From positions 744,001 to 808,000 of the forward strand of contig NZ_OMPD01000014.1 of NCBI RefSeq assembly GCF_900312745.1: 64,000 bases of DNA. Direction: 5' to 3'. Position numbers and translations under genes: made by a program. Below the pieces are notes generated by a model, which worked only from the letters and a program-made list of their open reading frames with translations, had not been told where the DNA came from and made no database searches. Below, one piece after another: positions 16,906 to 25,681 of this stretch. Each line of letters starts with the position of its first letter. Position 1 is the first letter of the stretch. Source of the stretch: Aquimarina sp. AU58. Its GTDB lineage: Bacteria; Bacteroidota; Bacteroidia; Flavobacteriales; Flavobacteriaceae.

Positions 16906-17029
16906 ATTTTTTATGTTTTTTTGGTGTACTATTTAAATTTATATAAAAGGATTTTTTAACCTTAGTATATCTCTTGTTGGATCACAAATATTAACAAGGC
17001 ACAGATGTGTTGATATAGGGAATAATGAA

Positions 17030-17059
17030 AGAGAGTGAATTTATAAAAAATCACTCTCT
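17030..17059 (-). terminator. Terminator after six-Cys peptide gene 4
   Basis: AGAGAGTGA (17030-17038) pairs with TCACTCTCT (17051-17059), 28 bp after the stop codon on the minus strand. Confidence 0.7.
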
Positions 17060-17086
17060 CCTAAATTTCCTCTAACAAGGAAAACT

Positions 17087-17269
17087 TCATATATAGAGTT
17101 GACATATGTTTAGTTTGCACTTAAAAAGTCTACTACAACAAGCACCGTGGCCGTCTACCATGCATGGATCACCTTGGCAATTGACGTTTATTCTTCCTCC
17201 ATTAATAGATTGTTGTTCATTTTTGTTCAATGTTTTACCATTGGTGAGGTTTAAAATGTTTGCTAACAT
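17087..17269 (-). CDS. Six-Cys GG-leader peptide 4, 60 residues
   Basis: The leader (MLANILNLTNGKTLNKNEQQ to SINGG) differs from the others at Ala3. The core, RINVNC onward, is the most diverged: C-x4-C-x7-CC-x5-C-x4-C, ending CQLYI. All six Cys remain although almost every loop residue has changed. It is the first gene of the family as read from the right and is divergent from the nuclease gene, with the two starts about 265 bp apart. Confidence 0.75.
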   Translation of the reverse strand: MLANILNLTNGKTLNKNEQQSINGGRINVNCQGDPCMVDGHGACCSRLFKCKLNICQLYI

Positions 17270-17290
17270 AAATTAAAGTTTTAAGATTTA

Positions 17291-17395
17291 ATTCCCCGAA
17301 CTTTTATAGACACTCAGGTATATGTCTCTAAGATTTCACTATTTGTTTTAAAGTAACATATAGCTTTCTAGTATTTTTGTAAAACTAGGATGTTA
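17291..17395 (-). promoter_or_regulatory. Conserved upstream element, cassette 4
   Basis: Fourth copy of the element, near-identical to cassette 3 over its whole length. Confidence 0.65.
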
Positions 17396-17405
17396 TGGAT
17401 GTGTG

Positions 17406-17443
17406 TTATCCCGATTCTTTGAATAGTCAAGAAATCAGGACAA
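17406..17443. repeat. Dispersed hairpin repeat, copy 2
   Basis: Copy of the imperfect hairpin at 15971-16008, located just beyond the fourth upstream element and before the nuclease gene. Confidence 0.6.
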
Positions 17444-17532
17444 TCTTATGAAGTTTTGTAGGATGTTAATTAGATGCTCTACTATTAAAATTCAATAGTA
17501 TTGTTTTGTTATTTTTGCTTTTTCAAAATGAT

Positions 17533-18336
17533 ATGAGAATGAATAGAAAATATCTGTATCCAATGTTGATTATTATAGTCACTATTGGGTTTTATTACTT
17601 TGAAGGGTATATTGAAAATAATGATTTTACAGAGAAGAAAACTAAAAACACGACTGATTTAGGCTTTTATTACCTTCCGACATCTACTACAGGAGCTATA
17701 ATAGTTCATGATTTTTATTCATTATCATATTCTGAAAAACATGAACAGGCAGAATGGGTAGCTTATGAATTAAAAAAAGAACATTTATCTGCAAATGAAT
17801 TTAAGCGACCTTTTTTTGAAGAAGATAGAAAAGTAAAATCGTCTTCTGCAGATTGGCGCAATTATAAAAAATCTGGATATGATAGAGGGCATTTATGTCC
17901 GGCTGGCGATAGGAGATTTACATATCAGGCCTTTGAAGAGACATTTCTTACTTCGAACATTACACCTCAAAATCATGAGTTTAATAGCGGTATCTGGAAT
18001 TATTTAGAACAAAAAATAAGATATTGGGCCAAAGCGTATGATGGAGTATATATAATAACAGGTGGTATATTATCAGAAGATCTTCCTACAATTGGGTATG
18101 AACATATCTCTGTACCTAAACAATTTTATAAAATTGTATTTAATAATTCTTCCACTAATCCAAAAATGATTGCTTTTTTGATACCACATAAAGATACTAA
18201 AACACCTTTAAAAAACTTTGTTGTGCCTGTAGACGAAATCGAAAAATTAACAGGGATCGATTTTTTTACATCATTAGAGGATAAAGTAGAGAACCAATTA
18301 GAAGCTTCTTCTGCTACCCAAGGATGGAAGTTTTAA
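17533..18336 (+). CDS. Membrane-anchored DNA/RNA non-specific endonuclease (NucA family)
   Basis: A 267-residue protein from ATG 17533 (ATG 17539 is also possible; an upstream TTG would add nine hydrophobic residues). A single N-terminal membrane helix (YPMLIIIVTIGFYYFEGY) anchors an extracytoplasmic nuclease. The catalytic motif is DRGHLCPAGDR (His120), followed by the metal-binding Asn region NITPQNHEFN. NucA-type enzymes cut single- and double-stranded DNA and RNA with Mg2+ and usually serve nutrition or degrade extracellular DNA. It borders the peptide region, but a functional link is only positional. It converges with rodA, 17 bp between stops. Confidence 0.9.
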   Translation: MRMNRKYLYPMLIIIVTIGFYYFEGYIENNDFTEKKTKNTTDLGFYYLPTSTTGAIIVHDFYSLSYSEKHEQAEWVAYELKKEHLSANEFKRPFFEEDRKVKSSSADWRNYKKSGYDRGHLCPAGDRRFTYQAFEETFLTSNITPQNHEFNSGIWNYLEQKIRYWAKAYDGVYIITGGILSEDLPTIGYEHISVPKQFYKIVFNNSSTNPKMIAFLIPHKDTKTPLKNFVVPVDEIEKLTGIDFFTSLEDKVENQLEASSATQGWKF

Positions 18337-18353
18337 TATTGATGTTTTTAGTG

Positions 18354-19607
18354 TTACCACTCATTCACTCGATTAGCGTCTAGTTTAATAAAAATAAAGA
18401 GTAAAATTGTAAACCCCCATAAGCTAGACCCTCCATAACTAAAAAAAGGTAAAGGAATACCAATAGTTGGCATTAATCCTGTTACCATGCCTATATTGAT
18501 AGTAAAATGAATAAATAAGATACCCACTACACTGTAGCCGTATACACGACTAAATTGAGATTTTTGTCTTTCGGCCAGATGGATAAGCCGGATTAATAAT
18601 AAAACAAAGAGAATTATAATCATAGTTGCACCCAGAAAACCCCATTCTTCACCAACAGTACTAAATATGTAATCGGTACGTTGTTCTGGGACAAAGCCTC
18701 CTTTGGTTTGTGTTCCTTCTCTAAATCCTTTACCAATCCAACCACCACTACCAATAGCAATCTGACTTTGATTGGTATTATAACCAATACCTTTTGAGTC
18801 AACTTCTTTACCTAAAACAATATTAAATCTATCCCTATGCCTTTGTTCGAATACATGATTAAAGATATAGTTAACCGAAAAACAGAATCCGGCTACTACA
18901 ATAATAGTAAGAAGATATCTTGAGTATTTCGGTTTTCGTTTTCTATTTCTAATAAGTATAAAAAGCATAACGGCTGCAACCACCAGAACTACCCATATCG
19001 GATTAAAAAGCAAGGTAAGAATAAATAATCCTGCGGCAGATGCTCCAACAATTAAATATATAGTGGCTAAACCTTCTCTGTATAATGGAAAGAAAAAAGC
19101 AGCATAGACCAATGCACTTCCTGGGTCTGGTTGGGGTATAATAAATATGGCCGGAATTGCAATAATTAAAAAAGCTCTAACCTGATAACCAAGAACTTTT
19201 ATGTTGGTTTGCATATCACTTAAGAACTTAGCCAGGGCTAATGCCGTACATGCTTTGGCGAACTCCGAAGGTTGTAACCCAGCAGGCCCAATTTGATACC
19301 AGGATGTCGCACCATTTATATTTTTTCCAAATACAAAAAGACCTAATAATGATAATAATGATAGTACATAAATCAACCCTGCAAAGCGTTCATAAAATTT
19401 TGCTTCTATAGCTTGAGTAATAATAATCAATACTATGCTGAATAAAATCCAATAGGCTTGTCTAACATATGCATGTGAAAAATCAGCTAATGAGAAGGCT
19501 TCATTCTCAGAAGAAGCAGAGTAGATGTTTACCCACCCAAAACCAACAAGTAATAAAAATAATAAGACTGTTACCCAATCTATTGCAGCTACACTGGATC
19601 TTGCCAT
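18354..19607 (-). CDS. rodA: Rod shape-determining peptidoglycan polymerase RodA
   Basis: SEDS-family glycosyltransferase of 417 residues with about ten membrane helices. It polymerises glycan strands from lipid II during elongation. Recognisable segments include PSEFAKACTALALAKFLSDM, PDPGSALVYAAFFFP and PTIGIPLPFFSYGGSS. Its ATG shares one base with the stop of the PBP2 gene, the usual coupling for this partner pair. It is last in the purH-mreBCD-pbp2-rodA run. Confidence 0.96.
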   Translation of the reverse strand: MARSSVAAIDWVTVLLFLLLVGFGWVNIYSASSENEAFSLADFSHAYVRQAYWILFSIVLIIITQAIEAKFYERFAGLIYVLSLLSLLGLFVFGKNINGATSWYQIGPAGLQPSEFAKACTALALAKFLSDMQTNIKVLGYQVRAFLIIAIPAIFIIPQPDPGSALVYAAFFFPLYREGLATIYLIVGASAAGLFILTLLFNPIWVVLVVAAVMLFILIRNRKRKPKYSRYLLTIIVVAGFCFSVNYIFNHVFEQRHRDRFNIVLGKEVDSKGIGYNTNQSQIAIGSGGWIGKGFREGTQTKGGFVPEQRTDYIFSTVGEEWGFLGATMIIILFVLLLIRLIHLAERQKSQFSRVYGYSVVGILFIHFTINIGMVTGLMPTIGIPLPFFSYGGSSLWGFTILLFIFIKLDANRVNEW

Positions 19608-21478
19608 TATTGATTAATTTTAAATGGTTCGCCACTGTAGGGTTTGGCATATTCTTCTTCGAGACTGTGTGTGAGAATCCAATCTTCTAAATCAGTTCTA
19701 GAGATGACCCCGTTTGTATGTTGTTCTATCATTAGTGAAGCAATTTTTCCCGCATAACGAGCACCCCAATATCCGTTTTCGACAAATACAGCTATTGCTA
19801 TTTTGGGATTATCTTTTGGAGCAAATGCTACAAAAACAGAATGATCGGTAAGTTGGGTTTTTTTACCATCAATTTTGGTAAAGTTTTCTGCTGTTCCTGT
19901 TTTCCCACATATCTCAATACCTTCGACTTGTAAGGATCGTGCAGTACCTTGGGTATATACTTGATACATTCCTTCTACCACAGGTTCAAAATGCTCTTTG
20001 TTAATTGTTGTAACCTTAGGAATAGTATAATTTTCGTTTTCTATGGGCTTGCCATCTACTGCTTTTATAATATGCGGAGTAAAATAATGTCCCCTGTTTG
20101 CAATCGCAGCAGTCATATTTGCTAACTGTATAGGAGTAGAAAGTACTTCTCCTTGTCCTATAGCATTAGACAATGTAGCAGATGCATACCATTTATAAGT
20201 TGGATATTGATAAATCTTATTGTAATATTTTGCGGTTGGCACTTTTCCTCTTTTTCCTGTTGGTAAATCATAACCCAAATAATTCCCTAAGCCAAAACTT
20301 TCAACATGTTTTCTCCAGGTTTCCATTCCTTCTTGCGGAGTGTCATACTTTTCAATAATTCTTCTGTATACTGTTGCAAAATATGCATTACAAGAGTTTG
20401 CTATGCCTGGAATCATGTTTAGTGGGCTTCTGTGGGAATGACAACCAAGTTTTCTTCCATTTTTTCCATAATAATACCCCATTCTACAAGAAATACTTTC
20501 CTGAGTATCAATTACCCCTTCCTGTAATGCTATTAATGCATTAACTGTTTTAAATGGTGACCCCGGAGGGTATTCGGCTTTTAGACCTCTATCAAAAAGT
20601 GGTATGGCAATAGTGTCATAAACTAATTTGGTGAAATTCGGAGACCGTTTTCTTCCTACTAATAATTCTGGTTTGTATGTTGGAGCTGTTACCAAAGCCA
20701 ATATTTCTCCTGTAGAAGGTTCTAGAGCTACAATACCTCCTCGTTTGTTTTGCATAAGCTTTTGTCCATATGCCTGTAGTTTTGAATCCAAAGTTAAGGT
20801 AAGATCTTTTCCATTTACAGGAAGAGTATCAAATTTTCCATTTTTATATGGCCCTATATCTCTATTAAACCGATCTTTTTGAATTCGTTTTACTCCTTTG
20901 ATACCCCTAAGCTCATTCTCATATTGTTTTTCTACACCATCAATACCAATAAGATCTCCAGAGAGGTAATAAGGATCTTCTTTTATTAACCTTTCGTTTA
21001 CTTCACCAATATACCCTAATACGTTTGCAGCATTAACAGTTTGATAATCCCTTAATGAACGTTTTTGAATATAAAAACCTTCAAATTTCCTCATTTTTTC
21101 CTGAAGATAGGCATACTCATCTTTGGTCAATTGTGGTATAACTATAGAAGGTACTCTTGGAGAATAGACTCTAGCTTTTTTAAGCCTTTTTATAAGTTTA
21201 TCTTTACCGATATTAAGAATAGAACAAAACTCTAAAGTATCAAAAGGTTTTAATTCTCTGGGAATAACCATAACATCGTATGAAGGTTGGTTGGTGACTA
21301 GTAACCTTCCATTTCGATCATAAATAGCTCCTCTTTGAGGGTAATCATAAATTACTTTGATCGCATTATCTTCTGATAACGAGGCAAAAGAAGTATTGTA
21401 TATCTGCAAATAAAACAACCTTGCAACAAAGACAACACCAGTAGTAATAATTATTAGGTAGAGTAGTAATTTTCTCAT
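19607..21478 (-). CDS. mrdA: Penicillin-binding protein 2 (elongation transpeptidase)
   Basis: Class B PBP of 623 residues. An N-terminal membrane anchor (LLLYLIIITTGVVFVARLFY) is followed by the pedestal/dimerisation domain (RGAIYDRNGRLL) and a transpeptidase domain with SxxK in PPGSPFK, the SxN motif in NSCNAYF and KTG in CGKTGTAENF. It cross-links side-wall peptidoglycan made by RodA. It overlaps mreD by 4 bp and rodA by 1 bp. Confidence 0.96.
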   Translation of the reverse strand: MRKLLLYLIIITTGVVFVARLFYLQIYNTSFASLSEDNAIKVIYDYPQRGAIYDRNGRLLVTNQPSYDVMVIPRELKPFDTLEFCSILNIGKDKLIKRLKKARVYSPRVPSIVIPQLTKDEYAYLQEKMRKFEGFYIQKRSLRDYQTVNAANVLGYIGEVNERLIKEDPYYLSGDLIGIDGVEKQYENELRGIKGVKRIQKDRFNRDIGPYKNGKFDTLPVNGKDLTLTLDSKLQAYGQKLMQNKRGGIVALEPSTGEILALVTAPTYKPELLVGRKRSPNFTKLVYDTIAIPLFDRGLKAEYPPGSPFKTVNALIALQEGVIDTQESISCRMGYYYGKNGRKLGCHSHRSPLNMIPGIANSCNAYFATVYRRIIEKYDTPQEGMETWRKHVESFGLGNYLGYDLPTGKRGKVPTAKYYNKIYQYPTYKWYASATLSNAIGQGEVLSTPIQLANMTAAIANRGHYFTPHIIKAVDGKPIENENYTIPKVTTINKEHFEPVVEGMYQVYTQGTARSLQVEGIEICGKTGTAENFTKIDGKKTQLTDHSVFVAFAPKDNPKIAIAVFVENGYWGARYAGKIASLMIEQHTNGVISRTDLEDWILTHSLEEEYAKPYSGEPFKINQ

Positions 21479-21981
21479 GAATCATTTCTTCTAAACAATA
21501 CCAAAACCAGCATGGTAATCACTATTGTAAATAAACTAGAAAATAACGTTTTTTTAATGATTAATAGTATGTGAGAGAAGTTAAAAATTTCTAACGAGAA
21601 AAGTACAATATGATGTGTTAAAACCATTAAGATTACATAAGCAAAACGCTCACCAAATCCAACATTGCTTAGTTTTACGGTTTGAAACTCATAACTAAGC
21701 CCAAATACCGATCGCAATGCTACTGGACGAAAAAATGCAATAACTGTACATGCGGCGGCATGTACGCCTCCAGAATCACCAAACATATCTATGATCAACC
21801 CTAACATAAAACTTACTACAAGAAAAAGCCCTTTATTAATATTAATAGGGGCCATAAGAATAAAAATGATATAGATATAAGGGTTTAGGTATCCTAAAAA
21901 ATTAATATGGTTTAAGATAAATACCTGAATTAAAACCAAAACAATGAATCTAATGATATGTAGTAAAGTATCCCTGTTCAT
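21475..21981 (-). CDS. mreD: Rod shape-determining protein MreD
   Basis: A 168-residue protein with about five hydrophobic helices, identified mainly by length and position between mreC and pbp2. The segment YLNPYIYIIFILMAPI and the late GLIIDMFGDSGG loop are typical of Bacteroidota MreD. It links MreC and the elongation enzymes in the inner membrane. Three bases separate it from mreC. Confidence 0.9.
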   Translation of the reverse strand: MNRDTLLHIIRFIVLVLIQVFILNHINFLGYLNPYIYIIFILMAPININKGLFLVVSFMLGLIIDMFGDSGGVHAAACTVIAFFRPVALRSVFGLSYEFQTVKLSNVGFGERFAYVILMVLTHHIVLFSLEIFNFSHILLIIKKTLFSSLFTIVITMLVLVLFRRNDS

Positions 21982-21984
21982 GAT

Positions 21985-22797
21985 TTAATTCTCTAAGCTT
22001 TTAATTTCTTCAATATCCCTACTTTTTATTGCATAAACAAAACCAATATCACTCATGTCGTTAAATAATTTGACATCTATTAAATAATAGCTTTTGTTTT
22101 GATTTAATTTATAACTGGCAATTGTTCCTATTCCTATTCCCTTAGGAAAAATAGTTGAGCGACCATGTGTTATAATAGTGTCTCCTTCTCTAAGAATTGC
22201 TTGTCGAGGGATAGTCTCTAGCTGAACAATATTTGGATCTTTTCCATTCCAGATTAAAGAACCATACTGGTTAGACTTTTTTAATCCAGCATTAATTCTA
22301 GAATTACTGTTAAGAATAGAAATCACTCTACTGTAATTTTTTGAAGTATTCTCTATAATTCCTATAATGCCTTTATCTGTAATAACCCCCATATCGGGTA
22401 CAATACTATCTTTTTCGCCTTTATTAATCAGGATGTAGTTATCAATTTTGCTATAATCATTTTTAATTACTCTAGCTTTGGTAAAAGTATAAGGTTTATC
22501 AAAAGATAGCGTGTCCAGATATTTTGTAGCAACAGAATCTACCCCTAGAGCACTTAGTTGATTACGAAGGTTTTCATTCTCTTCTAGTAATCGCTGATTT
22601 TCCTTTTTTAGACCAAAATAGTCACTTACCGAGTGTTGCCAACTGTATAGCGCTCCACTTAAAAAATTGGTAGAACCAACAAATTTACTTCTATGGTAAG
22701 AATGTGATTGTATAGTAAAAATTAGTGCTATACATAATAGTAGAAGAAATAGCAGAAAACGTTTATTCTTAATTAAAAAATTAATAATCTGCTGCAT
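21985..22797 (-). CDS. mreC: Rod shape-determining protein MreC
   Basis: A 270-residue bitopic protein: an N-terminal membrane helix near residues 12-28, a coiled coil (~60-90, NQRLLEENENLRNQL), then the periplasmic beta domain with INKGEKDSIVPDMGVITDKG and ILNSNSRINAGL. It scaffolds the elongasome and activates PBP2/RodA. It lies 128 bp downstream of mreB in the same orientation. Confidence 0.95.
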   Translation of the reverse strand: MQQIINFLIKNKRFLLFLLLLCIALIFTIQSHSYHRSKFVGSTNFLSGALYSWQHSVSDYFGLKKENQRLLEENENLRNQLSALGVDSVATKYLDTLSFDKPYTFTKARVIKNDYSKIDNYILINKGEKDSIVPDMGVITDKGIIGIIENTSKNYSRVISILNSNSRINAGLKKSNQYGSLIWNGKDPNIVQLETIPRQAILREGDTIITHGRSTIFPKGIGIGTIASYKLNQNKSYYLIDVKLFNDMSDIGFVYAIKSRDIEEIKSLEN

Positions 22798-22925
22798 GAT
22801 TTAGAGTATGATGACTTCTTTGGTTAAACGTTCTATGTTAAGCTAAGCCTTACTTAGCAAGTATTAAAGCAGGATAACGTAAAATCAGAAATTTAGGTAT
22901 ATTTCAGGAATGTTTTTTTACAACA

Positions 22926-23954
22926 TTATTTTATCAAAACACTCTTATACCTATTTAGGTTTTTTAGTGTAATCCCTGTACCTCGTACAACTGCTCTTAA
23001 TGGGTCTTCTGCAATATAGACTGGTAAATCTGTTTTTTGTGATAAACGCTTATCCAATCCACGTAACATAGAACCTCCTCCTGCAAGATATATACCGGTA
23101 TTATAAATATCTGCTGCAAGTTCTGGAGGAGTTTGCGATAAGGTTTCCATTACAGCATCTTCGATACGTAGAATAGATTTATCAAGTGCTTTAGCCATTT
23201 CTCTATAAGAAATCTGAACCTGTTTAGGTTTTCCTGTAAGTAGATCACGACCCTGAACATTCATTTCTTCAGGTGGTAATTCTAAATCTTCTGTGGCAGC
23301 ACCAATTTGTATTTTTATTTTCTCAGCAGTACGTTCTCCAACATATAAGTTATGTTGTGTACGCATGTAATATATAATATCATTGGTAAATACGTCTCCT
23401 GCAATTTTTACCGATTTATCACATACAATTCCTCCTAATGCAATAACTGCAATTTCTGTAGTACCTCCACCTATATCCACTATCATATTTCCTTTAGGTT
23501 GCATAATATCTACGCCAATACCAATTGCAGCTGCCATAGGTTCGTGGATAAGGTATACTTCTTTTCCATTTACACGTTCTGCACTTTCTTTTACTGCTCG
23601 CATTTCAACTTCGGTAATTCCCGAAGGAATACATATTACCATACGCAAAGCAGGGGCAAATATTTTTTTCTTCAATGCCGGGATATCTTTGATAAACATA
23701 CTTATCATTTTTTCACTGGCATCAAAGTCTGCAATTACTCCATCCTTAAGTGGGCGAATAGTTTTTATATTCTCATGAGTTTTTCCCTGCATCATGGCAG
23801 CCTCCTTTCCGGCTGCAATAATTTTACCAGTCATAATATCTCTGGCTACAATAGAGGGACTATCCACTACTACTTTGTCATTGTGGATCACTAATGTGTT
23901 AGCGGTACCTAAATCTATTGCAATCTCTTCGGTAAAGAAGTCAAAAAATCCCAT
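22926..23954 (-). CDS. mreB: Actin-like cell-shape protein MreB
   Basis: A 342-residue actin homologue that polymerises under the membrane and positions side-wall synthesis. The start ATG 23954 gives the standard N-terminus MGFFDFFTEEIAIDLGTANT; three residues upstream from a TTG are not needed. ATP-binding signatures IDLGTANT, IVDIGGGTTEIAVI and LAGGGSMLRGLD are all present. First of the mre genes, 43 bp after purH. Confidence 0.97.
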   Translation of the reverse strand: MGFFDFFTEEIAIDLGTANTLVIHNDKVVVDSPSIVARDIMTGKIIAAGKEAAMMQGKTHENIKTIRPLKDGVIADFDASEKMISMFIKDIPALKKKIFAPALRMVICIPSGITEVEMRAVKESAERVNGKEVYLIHEPMAAAIGIGVDIMQPKGNMIVDIGGGTTEIAVIALGGIVCDKSVKIAGDVFTNDIIYYMRTQHNLYVGERTAEKIKIQIGAATEDLELPPEEMNVQGRDLLTGKPKQVQISYREMAKALDKSILRIEDAVMETLSQTPPELAADIYNTGIYLAGGGSMLRGLDKRLSQKTDLPVYIAEDPLRAVVRGTGITLKNLNRYKSVLIK

Positions 23955-23997
23955 AAAAGTCAAAAAAAGGGGTTAAAATTCAGTAAATGTAATAAAA

Positions 23998-25530
23998 TTA
24001 ATGTTTAAAATGACGTGTTCCGGTCATAACCATTGCAATTCCGTTATGATCACAGTAATCAATGCTCAATTGATCCTTGATAGAACCTCCTGGTTGGATC
24101 ACAGCTTTAATACCTGCATTGTCTGCAATTTCTACACAATCTGGAAAAGGAAAAAAAGCATCACTGGCCATAACCGCTCCATTAAGATCAAAATTAAATG
24201 CCTTTGCTTTCTCTACAGATTGCTTTAATGCATCTACTCTAGAGGTTTGTCCTGTTCCACTTGCTAATAATTGTTTTCCTTTAGTAAATACTATAGTATT
24301 TGATTTGGTGTGTTTACAGATTTTTGATGCAAATAAAAGATCTTCTATTTGCTCTGATGTAGGCGCTACCTTAGTTACGGTCTCCAAATCTGTTTTGGCA
24401 TCCGTTTTAAGATCTTTGTCCTGAACCAGTGCACCGTTTAAACAAGTACGTACTTGCGTTTTTGGCAAATCGATATCTTTTTGTACTAAAATAATTCTGT
24501 TTTTCTTTCCTTTTAGGATCTCTATAGCATCATTACTAAAAGAAGGAGCAATAACAACTTCGCAAAATAGTTTATGAATTTCATCGGCAGTTGCTGAATC
24601 AATTTCGCTATTACTAATTAAGATACCTCCAAATGCCGAAACAGGATCACCAGCCAATGCATCAATATACGACTGGAGAACAGTTTCTCTTTGTGCTAAA
24701 CCACAAGCGTTGTTATGTTTTAAAATTGCAAATGTTGGCGACTCACTTTTAAATTCACTCATCAGGTTTACTGCTGCATCAACATCAAGCAAGTTGTTAT
24801 ATGATAGTTCTTTACCGTGTAGTTTATCAAACATAGTATCAAAATCCCCAAAGAAAAATCCTTTTTGATGCGGATTTTCACCATATCGTAATACCTTACC
24901 TTTGGTTTCGCTTATTTTAAGAGAAGCAATTTCATGATCACTATTAAAATAATTAAAAATTGCCGAGTCGTAGTGAGAAGATACATTAAAAGCTTTGGCA
25001 GCAAAACGTTTACGATCTGCCAAAGAAATAACTCCGTTTCCTTCAGAAATCACTTGTAAAAATTCTGCATAATCATCAACCGAAGCTACACAGGTTACAT
25101 CAGAAAAGTTTTTGGCAGCTGCTCTAATTAATGAAATTCCACCGATGTCTATTTTCTCAATAATATCTTGCTCAGGTGCACCAGAAGCTACCGTTTTTTC
25201 AAAAGGATATAGGTCTACAATAACAATATCAATTTGAGGGATCTCATATTGCTCAAGTTCTGCAACATCACTATCGTTATTTTGACGATTCAGGATTCCT
25301 CCAAAAACTTTTGGGTGCAATGTTTTAACTCTTCCACCTAAGATTGAAGGATAAGACGTAACATCTTCAACAGGGATAACATCAATACCTAAATCTTTAA
25401 TAAATTTTTCGGTTCCACCCGTAGAATAAATTGTAATATCAAGTTCGTCTAATTTTTTTACGATAGGTGCTAATCCTTCTTTACTGAATACAGAAATTAG
25501 TGCAGATTTAGCAGTTTTTGTGTTGCTCAT
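23998..25530 (-). CDS. purH: Bifunctional AICAR transformylase/IMP cyclohydrolase PurH
   Basis: A 510-residue enzyme for the last two steps of IMP synthesis. The N-terminal MGS-like cyclohydrolase domain shows IYSTGGTEKFI, ILGGRVKTLHPKVFGGIL and DIGGISLIRAAAKN. The transformylase domain carries LRYGENPHQ, LKHNNACGLA and the C-terminal AVIQPGGSIKD. It heads the cell-shape operon, a linkage I recall as common in flavobacteria. Confidence 0.97.
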   Translation of the reverse strand: MSNTKTAKSALISVFSKEGLAPIVKKLDELDITIYSTGGTEKFIKDLGIDVIPVEDVTSYPSILGGRVKTLHPKVFGGILNRQNNDSDVAELEQYEIPQIDIVIVDLYPFEKTVASGAPEQDIIEKIDIGGISLIRAAAKNFSDVTCVASVDDYAEFLQVISEGNGVISLADRKRFAAKAFNVSSHYDSAIFNYFNSDHEIASLKISETKGKVLRYGENPHQKGFFFGDFDTMFDKLHGKELSYNNLLDVDAAVNLMSEFKSESPTFAILKHNNACGLAQRETVLQSYIDALAGDPVSAFGGILISNSEIDSATADEIHKLFCEVVIAPSFSNDAIEILKGKKNRIILVQKDIDLPKTQVRTCLNGALVQDKDLKTDAKTDLETVTKVAPTSEQIEDLLFASKICKHTKSNTIVFTKGKQLLASGTGQTSRVDALKQSVEKAKAFNFDLNGAVMASDAFFPFPDCVEIADNAGIKAVIQPGGSIKDQLSIDYCDHNGIAMVMTGTRHFKH

Positions 25531-25681
25531 GAGAAAATTTAGTTAGTAAAATGCAAAAATAGCAATTTAGTACCCAATTAGACAATCAATTATGTGTAAT
25601 TGTTTTCAATAAATTGTAACAAAAATATAAGGAAAACGTCCTATATTTAAATAATTTAAAATCCAGTTCAAAAAATAGAGC

